Positions 23,487-30,536 of a stretch of 40,830 bases of DNA are shown here, piece by piece (position 1 is the first letter of the stretch; each line of letters opens with the position of its first letter). Below the pieces are notes generated by a model that saw only the letters and a program-made list of their open reading frames with translations, was not told where the DNA came from and searched no databases. Origin of the DNA: Streptomyces sp. MUM 203J (GTDB lineage Bacteria > Actinomycetota > Actinomycetes > Streptomycetales > Streptomycetaceae); the NCBI RefSeq assembly GCF_022414595.1, contig NZ_JADWYO010000056.1, forward strand, positions 1 through 40,830, read 5' to 3'. The translations under genes were made by a program, and so were the position numbers.

Positions 23487-23740
23487 CGCTCACGCTGATG
23501 TGGGAGGCCCGGGCGGTGCACGGCCGGGGCGGGGAACTGCTGGAGTGGGCGCGGGCCCAGCGGCTGCCGGCCCAGCCGCTGCGCCGCGAGACCTTCACGG
23601 CGGACCAGGACCGGGTCCTGGTCCTGACCTGGTGGGACGGGGACGCCGCCGATGACCTGCCCGAACTGCCGGAGCCCCCGGCCGGCCTGCTCACCCGTCC
23701 CGTCCACCGCTGGCGCTTCACCTCGCACGGCCTGAGTTAG
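23483..23740 (+). CDS. Small conserved-type protein, possibly dimeric alpha+beta barrel
   Basis: The 85-residue product starts VTLTLMWEARAVHGRGGELLEWARAQ. It has a second strand with VLVLTWWDGDAADD and ends VHRWRFTSHGLS. The strand-helix-strand pattern with aromatic strands resembles small monooxygenase-like (ABM) dimers. That is a weak structural impression, not a family match. GTG overlaps the tsaD stop by 4 nt, so it is translated with the t6A operon. It is the last gene before a pair of hairpins. Confidence 0.75.
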   Translation: MTLTLMWEARAVHGRGGELLEWARAQRLPAQPLRRETFTADQDRVLVLTWWDGDAADDLPELPEPPAGLLTRPVHRWRFTSHGLS

Positions 23741-23782
23741 GGCCCGGGACGCGTGCCGGCCTCCTCCTCCAGGGCGTCCGCT

Positions 23783-23820
23783 GCCCAGCCGAGGGCTGGG
23801 CCGGGGCCGCCGCCCCGGCC
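23783..23820 (+). terminator. Two overlapping perfect hairpins after the tsaD operon
   Basis: Stem 1 pairs GCCCAGCC (23783-23790) with GGCTGGGC (23794-23801). Stem 2 pairs GGCCGGGGC (23799-23807) with GCCCCGGCC (23812-23820). They share 23799-23801, so they compete at their junction. They lie about 180 nt before the next gene and most simply end the tsa transcript. Confidence 0.55.
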
Positions 23821-23997
23821 CCGGCCGCGCCGGCCGCCGCCGCGGGGCTGGAGCCGCCCCTGTGGCGGACGGCGCCGGTCCGGGCGGCGAGCGCCGCAGG
23901 CGTGGTCCTGCCGTGGCGGCGCGGGGCGGCTTCACGCACGGCCGTGTCACACGCGGACGGGTGAACCGACGGAGCTTTTCGCGCATCCCTCAGACAC

Positions 23998-24927
23998 GTG
24001 AAGAAGACGACGCTGAACGTCGCGGCGGCCGCGCTGGCCGCCCTCTGCGCATCGGGGCTCATATCCGGCTGTACCGCGGGGGAGGGCGGCGGTACGGGCG
24101 CGGGTGCGGCGCCCCCCGGGGAGCCCTCCGCGCCCGCAGGTTCCCCGGCCGCGGCCGGCTCGGGCGGGGGCGCGTCGCGGGGCCGCTCCCCTGACCCCGT
24201 CTCACCCGCCCCCGGTGCGGCCGGTGAACGGGAGCGCGCGGAGGCCGCGTACCGGAAGTGGGGCCTCAGGCCCTTCCCCGAACGGCCCGCCCCGCCCGGG
24301 ACGAAGCCGGTCAGGACGCCGCGCACCGGCGCCGGCGAGGTCCCCGTCATCAGCGGGATACCGACCGGGGACAAGGTCGTCTTCCTCACCATCGACGACG
24401 GCGTCGAGAAGGACCCGGAGTTCGTCACGATGATGCGAGACCTGAAGGTCCCCTTCACGATGTTCCTCACCGACTCCGAGATACGGAGCGACTACGGCTA
24501 CTTCAAGCCGCTCGCCGCCCTCGGCAACGGTGTCGCCAACCACACCCTGACCCACCCAGACCTCCGCACCCTGGGCGCCGACGCCCAGCAGAAGGAGATC
24601 TGCGGCCAGCAGGCCAGGCTCAAGGACACCTACGGCACGGCCCCCCGCCTCTTCCGTCCGCCCTACGGCAACTGGAACGAGGCCACCCGCGCCGCCGCGG
24701 GCCGGTGCGGGATCGACGCGATCGTGCTGTGGCGCGAGTCCATGCAGATCCACGACATGCAGTACCAGCGCGGCGACCGGAAACTGCGCCCCGGCGACAT
24801 CATCCTGGCCCACTTCCGCGGCCCGAAGGACCTCAAGGGCGCGACGATGACCGAGATGACCGCGGCCATGCTCCGCCGTATCCAGGAGCAGGGCTTCACC
24901 GTGGCCCGTCTGGAGGACTACGTGTAG
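23998..24927 (+). CDS. Polysaccharide deacetylase lipoprotein (first of a tandem pair)
   Basis: This is a NodB-type deacetylase predicted to be anchored outside the membrane. The signal MKKTTLNVAAAALAALCASG leads to a lipobox, LISGC. A Gly/Ala/Pro linker and a helical RKWGL segment follow, then the NodB domain (about 125-305). Motif 1 is TIDDG (Asp133, Asp134), motif 2 is HTLTH (His182, His186), and motif 3 is RPPYGNWN. A late HFRG segment provides the usual His. All catalytic motifs are present, so it should act on cell-wall or other GlcNAc polymers. The start is GTG. It is clearly related to the next gene. Confidence 0.92.
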   Translation: MKKTTLNVAAAALAALCASGLISGCTAGEGGGTGAGAAPPGEPSAPAGSPAAAGSGGGASRGRSPDPVSPAPGAAGERERAEAAYRKWGLRPFPERPAPPGTKPVRTPRTGAGEVPVISGIPTGDKVVFLTIDDGVEKDPEFVTMMRDLKVPFTMFLTDSEIRSDYGYFKPLAALGNGVANHTLTHPDLRTLGADAQQKEICGQQARLKDTYGTAPRLFRPPYGNWNEATRAAAGRCGIDAIVLWRESMQIHDMQYQRGDRKLRPGDIILAHFRGPKDLKGATMTEMTAAMLRRIQEQGFTVARLEDYV

Positions 24928-25038
24928 GCCGTGCCGGGCGGGGCGCGGCCCGCCGCTGTGGGCCGGGCGGGGGATGGTGCCGGGCGCGCGGCGGTGTCGT
25001 ACGGGCGAGGGGACGCCGCGCTGACAGGATGCGGCGCC

Positions 25039-25998
25039 ATGCAGCTAGTACGACAAAGAGGGTCATCGCAGTCATGTGCGGCTCGCGGTCCGCGGCGGAT
25101 GCGTGTCCGGCTGGTCGCCGCCGCGCTGCTCGTCGCGGCGCTCGTCACGGCCTGCGGCACGCGCGACCCGGGCCGCGGCGGCGGGCTCGGCGAGGCCGCG
25201 CTGGGCCCGGGCGGGCAGCAGGCCCGGCAGCTGACCCCGTCGGGTGCGATCGCCGCGTACGTCGATCGGTTCCGGCACGCGCAGGCCGTGCGGGCGGCGG
25301 TGGCGAGGAAGTGGGGCCTGAAGCAGACGCCGCTGCTCGCACCGGCACCGCCGGAGGAGAAGCCGGAGATCACCTTCCGGCCGGGCTTCGAGGTCGGGGA
25401 CGACAGCCTCCCGCCGGTCTTCACGACCGTCCCGACCAAGGACCGCGTCGTGTTCCTCACCATCGACGACGGCGCCGAGAAGGACCCCGAACTGCTGCGG
25501 ATGATGGCCGAGCTGGACATCCCGTACAGCGCCTTCCTCAGCGACTATCTCGTGCGGGAGGACTACGGCTACTTCAAGCGGATGCGGGACGCGGGCGTGG
25601 TGCTCAGCAACCACACGCTCAACCACCGTTATCTGCGGGCTCTGCCGTACGAGACGCAGAAGCGCGAGATCTGCGGCCAGCAGGACACCATGGAGCGGAC
25701 GTTCGGCAAGCGGCCGACGCTGTTCCGCCCGCCGTACGGCGCCTACAACCGTGACACCCTGCGGGCCGCCCGGTCCTGCGGCATCAAGGCCGTGCCGCTG
25801 TGGGCGGCGGAGGCGTTCCCCGACCGGATGGAGTGGCGCGAATGGGACCGCGACCTGCACCCGGGCGACATCGTGCTGACCCACTTCCGGGGCCGCACCC
25901 TGTGGAACGGCAGCATGGCCGACATGATCCGCCGCGCCATGGACACCATCACCGCCAAGGGCTACGCGGTGGCCCGCCTGGAGGACTACGTGGGTTAG
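25039..25998 (+). CDS. Polysaccharide deacetylase lipoprotein (second of a tandem pair)
   Basis: The 319-residue product parallels its neighbour. It has a signal peptide with lipobox LVTAC and a linker with the same RKWGL helix. A NodB domain then carries TIDDG (Asp143, Asp144), HTLNH (His192, His196), RPPYGAYN and THFRG. The shared stretches DYGYFK and KREICGQQ indicate a tandem duplication. I chose the ATG at 25039. A shorter start at 25099 (MRVRLVAAALL) also gives a good lipoprotein signal. A CAGGAT hexamer lies 8 nt before 25039. Diverged surface loops suggest a different substrate from its neighbour. Confidence 0.88.
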   Translation: MQLVRQRGSSQSCAARGPRRMRVRLVAAALLVAALVTACGTRDPGRGGGLGEAALGPGGQQARQLTPSGAIAAYVDRFRHAQAVRAAVARKWGLKQTPLLAPAPPEEKPEITFRPGFEVGDDSLPPVFTTVPTKDRVVFLTIDDGAEKDPELLRMMAELDIPYSAFLSDYLVREDYGYFKRMRDAGVVLSNHTLNHRYLRALPYETQKREICGQQDTMERTFGKRPTLFRPPYGAYNRDTLRAARSCGIKAVPLWAAEAFPDRMEWREWDRDLHPGDIVLTHFRGRTLWNGSMADMIRRAMDTITAKGYAVARLEDYVG

Positions 25999-26081
25999 AC
26001 CCGTCCGGTGAGGGGCCTCTCCCGGGCCTTCCCGGCCCCGCCCGGTTCACGGCTCCGCCGTCGAGGGACTGAACCCGGCCG

Positions 26082-26423
26082 TCACCCCGCCCACAGGACG
26101 TACAGCACCCACACGGCCACGCCGGCCCCCACGGCGTACTGCAGGGCCGCGATGAACGGCCGGCCCCGCCGCCGCAGGACGTACGCGCTGAGAGTGATCA
26201 GACCCGCCGTCAGGCCGTGCGCGGCGAGGAAGACCTCCCCGCCGTGGAGCCCGAACGCCGCGGCGAACGTCAGGGCCAGCGCGCCGCGGATCAGCCCGGC
26301 GTCCAGCGCGAGCAGGACGATCACAAGCAGGGGCCCGCGGACGGCGGGCCCGAGGCGCGGATACTCCGGATACCCGTACCGGGCTCCGGTCCCGGCGGGG
26401 CGTTCGGGGTCGTCGGCGGGCAT
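26082..26423 (-). CDS. Small integral membrane protein, unknown function
   Basis: The 113-residue product has about 30 polar N-terminal residues, including MPADDPERPAGTGARYGYP. Three hydrophobic helices follow: LLVIVLLALDAGLIRGALALT, FLAAHGLTAGLITLSAYVL and FIAALQYAVGAGVAVWVLYV. Conserved-looking basic residues (RRRGRP) sit between helices 2 and 3. I recognise no family. A TAGAGT hexamer 6 nt before the ATG, with GGGACA 18 nt further up, supports this start and a leaderless transcript. It is divergent from groES. Confidence 0.8.
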   Translation of the reverse strand: MPADDPERPAGTGARYGYPEYPRLGPAVRGPLLVIVLLALDAGLIRGALALTFAAAFGLHGGEVFLAAHGLTAGLITLSAYVLRRRGRPFIAALQYAVGAGVAVWVLYVLWAG

Positions 26424-26429
26424 GGACGC

Positions 26430-26459
26430 ACTCTAAGGGCGCCGCCCCGCCCCTGTCCC
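26430..26459 (-). promoter_or_regulatory. Leaderless promoter of the small membrane protein gene
   Basis: On the minus strand, -35-like GGGACA (26459-26454), an 18-nt spacer and -10 TAGAGT (26435-26430) precede the ATG at 26423 by 6 nt. This is the best-formed leaderless promoter in the window. Confidence 0.55.
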
Positions 26460-26509
26460 GCACGCGTGTGCGGTCCGGGTGGTGCGGCAACACGGCATCC
26501 GGCGTGGAA

Positions 26510-26536
26510 TTGGCACTCCGCTTGACCGAGTGCTAA
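26510..26536. promoter_or_regulatory. CIRCE element 1 (HrcA operator)
   Basis: TTGGCACTC, a 9-nt spacer and GAGTGCTAA match the CIRCE inverted repeat with one substitution in the left arm. The -35 hexamer of the groES promoter lies within its spacer, so HrcA binding would block RNA polymerase. Confidence 0.93.
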
Positions 26537-26551
26537 TCGCGGTCATAGTCT
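26522..26551 (+). promoter_or_regulatory. groES-groEL1 promoter
   Basis: TTGACC (26522-26527) and TAGTCT (26546-26551) are spaced by 18 nt. The promoter sits between and inside the two CIRCE elements. Confidence 0.7.
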
Positions 26552-26556
26552 CGGCT

Positions 26557-26583
26557 CTGGCACTCCCCGCAGGAGAGTGCCAA
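26557..26583. promoter_or_regulatory. CIRCE element 2 (HrcA operator)
   Basis: CTGGCACTC, 9 nt and GAGTGCCAA form a second CIRCE repeat around the expected transcription start. The tandem arrangement suggests tight heat-shock repression. Confidence 0.9.
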
Positions 26584-26682
26584 TACAGCGACGGGCAGGT
26601 CCGGCACCCGCGACGACGGATCGACCTGGTCGCCACCTCAGACAGAAGACCCCGTGAGATCTCCGAAGGGGGAGGTCGGATC

Positions 26683-26991
26683 GTGACGACCACCAGCTCC
26701 AAGGTTGCCATCAAGCCGCTCGAGGACCGCATTGTGGTCCAGCCGCTCGACGCCGAACAGACCACTGCCTCTGGCCTGGTCATTCCTGACACCGCCAAGG
26801 AGAAGCCCCAGGAGGGCGCTGTCCTGGCCGTGGGCCCGGGCCGCTTCGAGAACGGCGAGCGTCTGCCGCTCGACGTCAAGGTCGGCGACGTCGTGCTCTA
26901 CAGCAAGTACGGCGGCACCGAGGTGAAGTACAGCGGCGAGGAGTACCTCGTCCTCTCGGCTCGCGACGTCCTCGCGATCATCGAGAAGTAA
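26683..26991 (+). CDS. groES: Co-chaperonin GroES
   Basis: GroES caps the GroEL ring during protein folding. The 102-residue product has the N-terminal VAIKPLEDRIVVQPL strand and the mobile-loop region EQTTASGLVIPDTAKEKPQEG. It ends with GDVVLYSKYGGTEVKYSGEEYLVLSARDVLAII, covering the whole family. The GTG start has GGGGGAGG about 7 nt upstream. Expression should be controlled by HrcA at the two CIRCE elements. groEL1 follows after 117 nt, which include a pairing of GCGCCCCTG with CAGGGGCGC. Confidence 0.98.
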   Translation: MTTTSSKVAIKPLEDRIVVQPLDAEQTTASGLVIPDTAKEKPQEGAVLAVGPGRFENGERLPLDVKVGDVVLYSKYGGTEVKYSGEEYLVLSARDVLAIIEK

Positions 26992-27108
26992 GTCTCCAAG
27001 GCACCTGAGCCAGATGCTTTGAGCTGCGCCCCTGACCCCCTGGTTTCTCCGCGGGCGGCCAGGGGCGCAGGTTCTTTCCACCATTTCCGAGAGGGCTGAA
27101 CCGCTCCC

Positions 27109-28737
27109 ATGGCGAAGATCCTGAAGTTCGACGAGGACGCCCGTCGCGCCCTTGAGCGCGGCGTCAACAAGCTTGCCGACACGGTCAAGGTGACGATCGG
27201 CCCCAAGGGCCGCAACGTCGTCATCGACAAGAAGTTCGGCGCCCCCACCATCACCAACGACGGTGTCACCATCGCCCGCGAGGTCGAGGTCGAGGACCCG
27301 TACGAGAACCTCGGCGCCCAGCTGGTGAAGGAGGTGGCGACCAAGACCAACGACATCGCGGGTGACGGTACGACCACCGCCACCGTGCTGGCCCAGGCCC
27401 TCGTCAAGGAGGGTCTGCGCAACGTCGCCGCCGGCGCCTCCCCCGCCTCCCTCAAGAAGGGCATCGACGCCGCCGTCGCCGCCGTCTCCGAGGACCTGCT
27501 CGCCACGGCCCGCCCGATCGAGGAGAAGTCCGACATCGCCGCCGTCGCCGCGCTGTCCGCTCAGGACCAGCAGGTCGGTGAGCTGATCGCGGAGGCCATG
27601 GACAAGGTCGGCAAGGACGGTGTCATCACCGTCGAGGAGTCCAACACCTTCGGTCTGGAGCTGGACTTCACCGAGGGCATGGCCTTCGACAAGGGCTACC
27701 TGTCCCCCTACATGGTGACCGACCAGGAGCGTATGGAGGCCGTCCTCGACGACCCGTACATCCTGATCCACCAGGGCAAGATCGGCGCCATCGCGGACCT
27801 GCTGCCGCTGCTGGAGAAGATCATCCAGACCGGTGGCTCCAAGCCGCTGCTGATCATCGCCGAGGACGTCGAGGGCGAGGCCCTCTCCACCCTCGTCGTC
27901 AACAAGATCCGCGGCACCTTCAACGCCGTCGCGGTGAAGGCCCCCGGCTTCGGCGACCGCCGCAAGGCGATGCTCCAGGACATGGCCGTCCTCACCGGCG
28001 CCACCGTCATCTCCGAAGAGGTCGGCCTCAAGGTCGACCAGGCCGGTCTGGAGGTGCTCGGCACCGCCCGCCGCGTGACCGTCACCAAGGACGACACGAC
28101 GATCGTCGACGGCGCCGGCAAGCGCGAGGACGTCGAGGGCCGCGTCGCCCAGATCAAGGCCGAGATCGAGGCCACGGACTCCGACTGGGACCGCGAGAAG
28201 CTCCAGGAGCGCCTCGCGAAGCTGGCCGGCGGCGTGTGCGTCATCAAGGTCGGCGCCGCCACCGAGGTGGAGCTGAAGGAGAAGAAGCACCGCCTGGAGG
28301 ACGCCATCTCCGCGACCCGCGCCGCGGTCGAGGAGGGCATCGTCTCCGGTGGTGGATCCGCCCTGGTCCACGCCGTCAAGGTGCTGGAGGGCAACCTCGG
28401 CAAGGAGGGCGACGAGGCCACCGGTGTCGCCGTCGTCCGCCGCGCCGCCGTCGAGCCGCTGCGCTGGATCGCGGAGAACGCGGGCCTGGAGGGCTACGTC
28501 ATCGTCGCCAAGGTCTCCGAGCTGGAGAAGGGCAGCGGCTACAACGCCGCCACCGGCGAGTACGGCGACCTGGTCAAGGCCGGCGTCATCGACCCTGTGA
28601 AGGTCACCCGCTCCGCCCTGGAGAACGCCGCGTCCATCGCCTCCCTCCTCCTCACCACCGAGACCCTCGTGGTGGAGAAGAAGGAAGAGGAGCCGGCCGA
28701 GGCGGGCCACGGCCACGGTCACGGCCACGCCCACTGA
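27109..28737 (+). CDS. groEL1: Chaperonin GroEL1 with His-rich C-terminus
   Basis: This 542-residue chaperonin 60 subunit has the ATP-site motifs GPKGRNVVIDKKFG, ITNDGVTIA and DGTTTATVLAQ. It also has KAPGFGDRRKAML and GGGSALVHA. The C-terminus ends HGHGHGHAH instead of the Gly-Gly-Met tail. This is the feature that separates actinobacterial GroEL1, encoded next to groES, from the general GroEL2 encoded elsewhere. The histidine tail could bind metal. It is co-transcribed with groES under HrcA control. A strong terminator follows. Confidence 0.97.
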   Translation: MAKILKFDEDARRALERGVNKLADTVKVTIGPKGRNVVIDKKFGAPTITNDGVTIAREVEVEDPYENLGAQLVKEVATKTNDIAGDGTTTATVLAQALVKEGLRNVAAGASPASLKKGIDAAVAAVSEDLLATARPIEEKSDIAAVAALSAQDQQVGELIAEAMDKVGKDGVITVEESNTFGLELDFTEGMAFDKGYLSPYMVTDQERMEAVLDDPYILIHQGKIGAIADLLPLLEKIIQTGGSKPLLIIAEDVEGEALSTLVVNKIRGTFNAVAVKAPGFGDRRKAMLQDMAVLTGATVISEEVGLKVDQAGLEVLGTARRVTVTKDDTTIVDGAGKREDVEGRVAQIKAEIEATDSDWDREKLQERLAKLAGGVCVIKVGAATEVELKEKKHRLEDAISATRAAVEEGIVSGGGSALVHAVKVLEGNLGKEGDEATGVAVVRRAAVEPLRWIAENAGLEGYVIVAKVSELEKGSGYNAATGEYGDLVKAGVIDPVKVTRSALENAASIASLLLTTETLVVEKKEEEPAEAGHGHGHGHAH

Positions 28738-28782
28738 GGTGTGACGCACCGACGTCCCTGACGTCCTGACGGATGTTCAGCA

Positions 28783-28820
28783 CTGAGGCCCGGCGCCCCT
28801 GGAGGGGCACCGGGCCTCAG
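28783..28820. terminator. Bidirectional terminator between groEL1 and the SDR gene
   Basis: CTGAGGCCCGG pairs with CCGGGCCTCAG and GCCCC pairs with GGGGC. The single C/A mismatch separates them, and the loop is TGGA. It lies between two converging genes, 4 nt from the SDR stop. Confidence 0.8.
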
Positions 28821-28823
28821 CCG

Positions 28824-29597
28824 TCACTTCGGGCCGTACTTGCGCCCGGCTTTCGAGGTCACCCCGCCCAGCAGCCCGCGCGGCGCCAGCTTCACCACGC
28901 CCATCAGCGCCTTGTAGCGCGGGTCCGGCACTGACAGGGTGCGTCCTCGCCCCAGGTCGGCCAGCGCGTCCGACACGACCTTGTCGGCGTCCAGCCACAT
29001 CCACCCCGGGATGTTGTCCGTGCCCATCCCGGCCCGCTCGTGGAACTCCGTCCGTACGAAGCCGGGGCACAGTGCCATCATCCGCACCCCGCTGCCCGCC
29101 AGGTCCCGTGCCGCGCCCTGGGTGAACTGCACGACCCACGCCTTCGACGCGCCGTACGTGCCGCGCGGCACGAACGCGGCGACCGACGCCACGTTCACGA
29201 CCCCGCCGCGGCGGCGCTCACGCATGGCGGCCGTCGCGGCGGAGGTCAGCCGCAGGACCGCCTCGCAGTGCACCTTCAGCATGCGCAGCTCGTCGGCCAT
29301 CTTCACGTCCAGGAAACGGCCCTTGTTGCCGAACCCGGCGTTGTTGACCAGCAGGTCGACCGGCCGCTTCGGGTGGGACAGCCGCGCCTCGACGGCGGCG
29401 ATGCCCTCCTCCTCGGCCAGGTCGGCGGAGAGCACCTCCGCCTCCACGCCGTGCCGGTCGTGCAGCTCGGTCGCCTGCTCCCGGAGGCGTTCCGCGTCGC
29501 GGGCCACCAGGACCACATCGTGGCCGTCCGCCGCGAGGCGGCGCGCGAACGCGGCCCCGATGCCCGCGGTCGCGCCAGTAATCAGTGCACTCGTCAT
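28824..29597 (-). CDS. Short-chain dehydrogenase/reductase
   Basis: This is a classical SDR of 257 residues. The cofactor motif TGATAGIG lies at residues 7-14. NNAGFGN lies near 87, the catalytic Ser is in NVASVAAFV, and the active pair is YGASK near 150. The first strand followed by VLVARD suggests NADP preference. A Lys/Arg/Gly-rich tail follows the fold (KAGRKYGPK). The substrate is unknown. There is no ribosome-binding site, but TAACGT ends 6 nt before the ATG. It is convergent with groEL1. Confidence 0.92.
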   Translation of the reverse strand: MTSALITGATAGIGAAFARRLAADGHDVVLVARDAERLREQATELHDRHGVEAEVLSADLAEEEGIAAVEARLSHPKRPVDLLVNNAGFGNKGRFLDVKMADELRMLKVHCEAVLRLTSAATAAMRERRRGGVVNVASVAAFVPRGTYGASKAWVVQFTQGAARDLAGSGVRMMALCPGFVRTEFHERAGMGTDNIPGWMWLDADKVVSDALADLGRGRTLSVPDPRYKALMGVVKLAPRGLLGGVTSKAGRKYGPK

Positions 29598-29603
29598 ACG
29601 GGC

Positions 29604-29609
29604 ACGTTA
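29604..29609 (-). promoter_or_regulatory. Possible -10 element for the SDR gene
   Basis: Minus-strand TAACGT ends 6 nt before the SDR ATG. No -35 is visible. Confidence 0.35.
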
Positions 29610-29744
29610 GTGCCCCGTGCCGAGGCGGGGCGTGGGCGCCCACGCCCCGGCCGCGCCGTGGGGGCGAGCGCCGTGCGTGCCCACCCCCCCCAGGAGCTCG
29701 GAGAGGGAGCGCGCGTCGACGGGGGCAGCGGTCTGCCGCCCCCG

Positions 29745-30452
29745 TCAGACCTCCCGGCCTCCCGCCTGCTGGGCCGCGTACCGGCGTGCGGCCCTGACCA
29801 GCCCCGGGTGCGGCACCGCGTCCCCCAGTTCCAGAATCCCCGGCAACAGCTCCCGCCGTGTCGTCTCCGCCTGGAACGCCAGCGACACCGTCACCCCGTG
29901 GTCCGGCCGGTGCACCACCTCCACCGGAGCCCCGGCCCGCACCTCACCCGGCTCGATCACCCGCAGATACGCCCCCGGCGCCGCCCGCTGCGTGAACCGC
30001 TTCACCCAGCCCCGCTCGCCCAGCCACCCCGCGAACGTCCGGCACGGCACCCGCCCCCTGGTCACCTCCAGCACCAGCGAGGGCCCTACCCGCCACCGCT
30101 CCCCGAGCAGCGCCCCGTCCACGTCGAGTCCCGAGGTCGTCAGGTTCTCCCCGAAGACGCCGTTCGTCAGCGGCCGCCCCAGCTCCCGCTCCCAGAAGTC
30201 CAGCTCCTCGCGCGCGAAGGCGTACACGGCCTGGTCGGTTCCCCCGTGGTGGCGCAGCTCGCAGATGGTGTCACCCGCCACCCCGCTGCCGCCCGTCCCC
30301 TTGGGCCCCGGGTCGCTCACCCGTACCGGACCGTCCACCGGGCGCTTGTCGATCCCGGTCCCGGCAGGCGCGTCGGTGTAGTCCGCCTGCTTCGCCCGCC
30401 CCGCGTTCACCGTCAGCACCAGCGCGCCCGCGCTGCTCCCCATGTCTGTCAT
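29745..30452 (-). CDS. MOSC domain protein
   Basis: MOSC domains bind sulfur or molybdenum cofactor ligands through a conserved Cys. The 235-residue protein has the YiiM-like order LTVNAGRAK, GDTICELRHHGGTDQAVYAF, LTNGVFGENLTTSGLD, and RGRVPCRTF with Cys137. A helical C-terminal part, WVKRFTQRAAPGAYLRVI, follows. YiiM-type proteins reduce N-hydroxylated bases in E. coli; that role here is an inference from the architecture. I chose the ATG at 30452 because TACTGT ends 7 nt upstream. A second in-frame ATG is 9 nt later. It is divergent from a LysR regulator that may control it. Confidence 0.9.
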   Translation of the reverse strand: MTDMGSSAGALVLTVNAGRAKQADYTDAPAGTGIDKRPVDGPVRVSDPGPKGTGGSGVAGDTICELRHHGGTDQAVYAFAREELDFWERELGRPLTNGVFGENLTTSGLDVDGALLGERWRVGPSLVLEVTRGRVPCRTFAGWLGERGWVKRFTQRAAPGAYLRVIEPGEVRAGAPVEVVHRPDHGVTVSLAFQAETTRRELLPGILELGDAVPHPGLVRAARRYAAQQAGGREV

Positions 30453-30459
30453 GGTGCGC

Positions 30460-30465
30460 ACAGTA
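30460..30465 (-). promoter_or_regulatory. -10 element of a leaderless promoter (MOSC gene)
   Basis: Minus-strand TACTGT ends 7 nt before the ATG at 30452. No ribosome-binding site is present. Confidence 0.4.
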
Positions 30466-30507
30466 ACCCTCGCCGGCGCCTCAAAGCAGCCATCGAGTAT
30501 TCGGTGT

Positions 30508-30530
30508 TCTTCCCAAGATGGTCTTATATT
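30508..30530 (+). promoter_or_regulatory. LysR promoter with operator-like repeat
   Basis: TATATT (30525-30530) ends 6 nt before the GTG of the LysR gene, and CAAAGG between them could also serve as a weak Shine-Dalgarno. Just upstream, TCTT-ccc-AAGA (30508-30518) is a perfect inverted repeat of the kind LysR proteins bind. The 84-bp intergenic region is shared with the MOSC gene. Confidence 0.45.
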
Positions 30531-30536
30531 CAAAGG

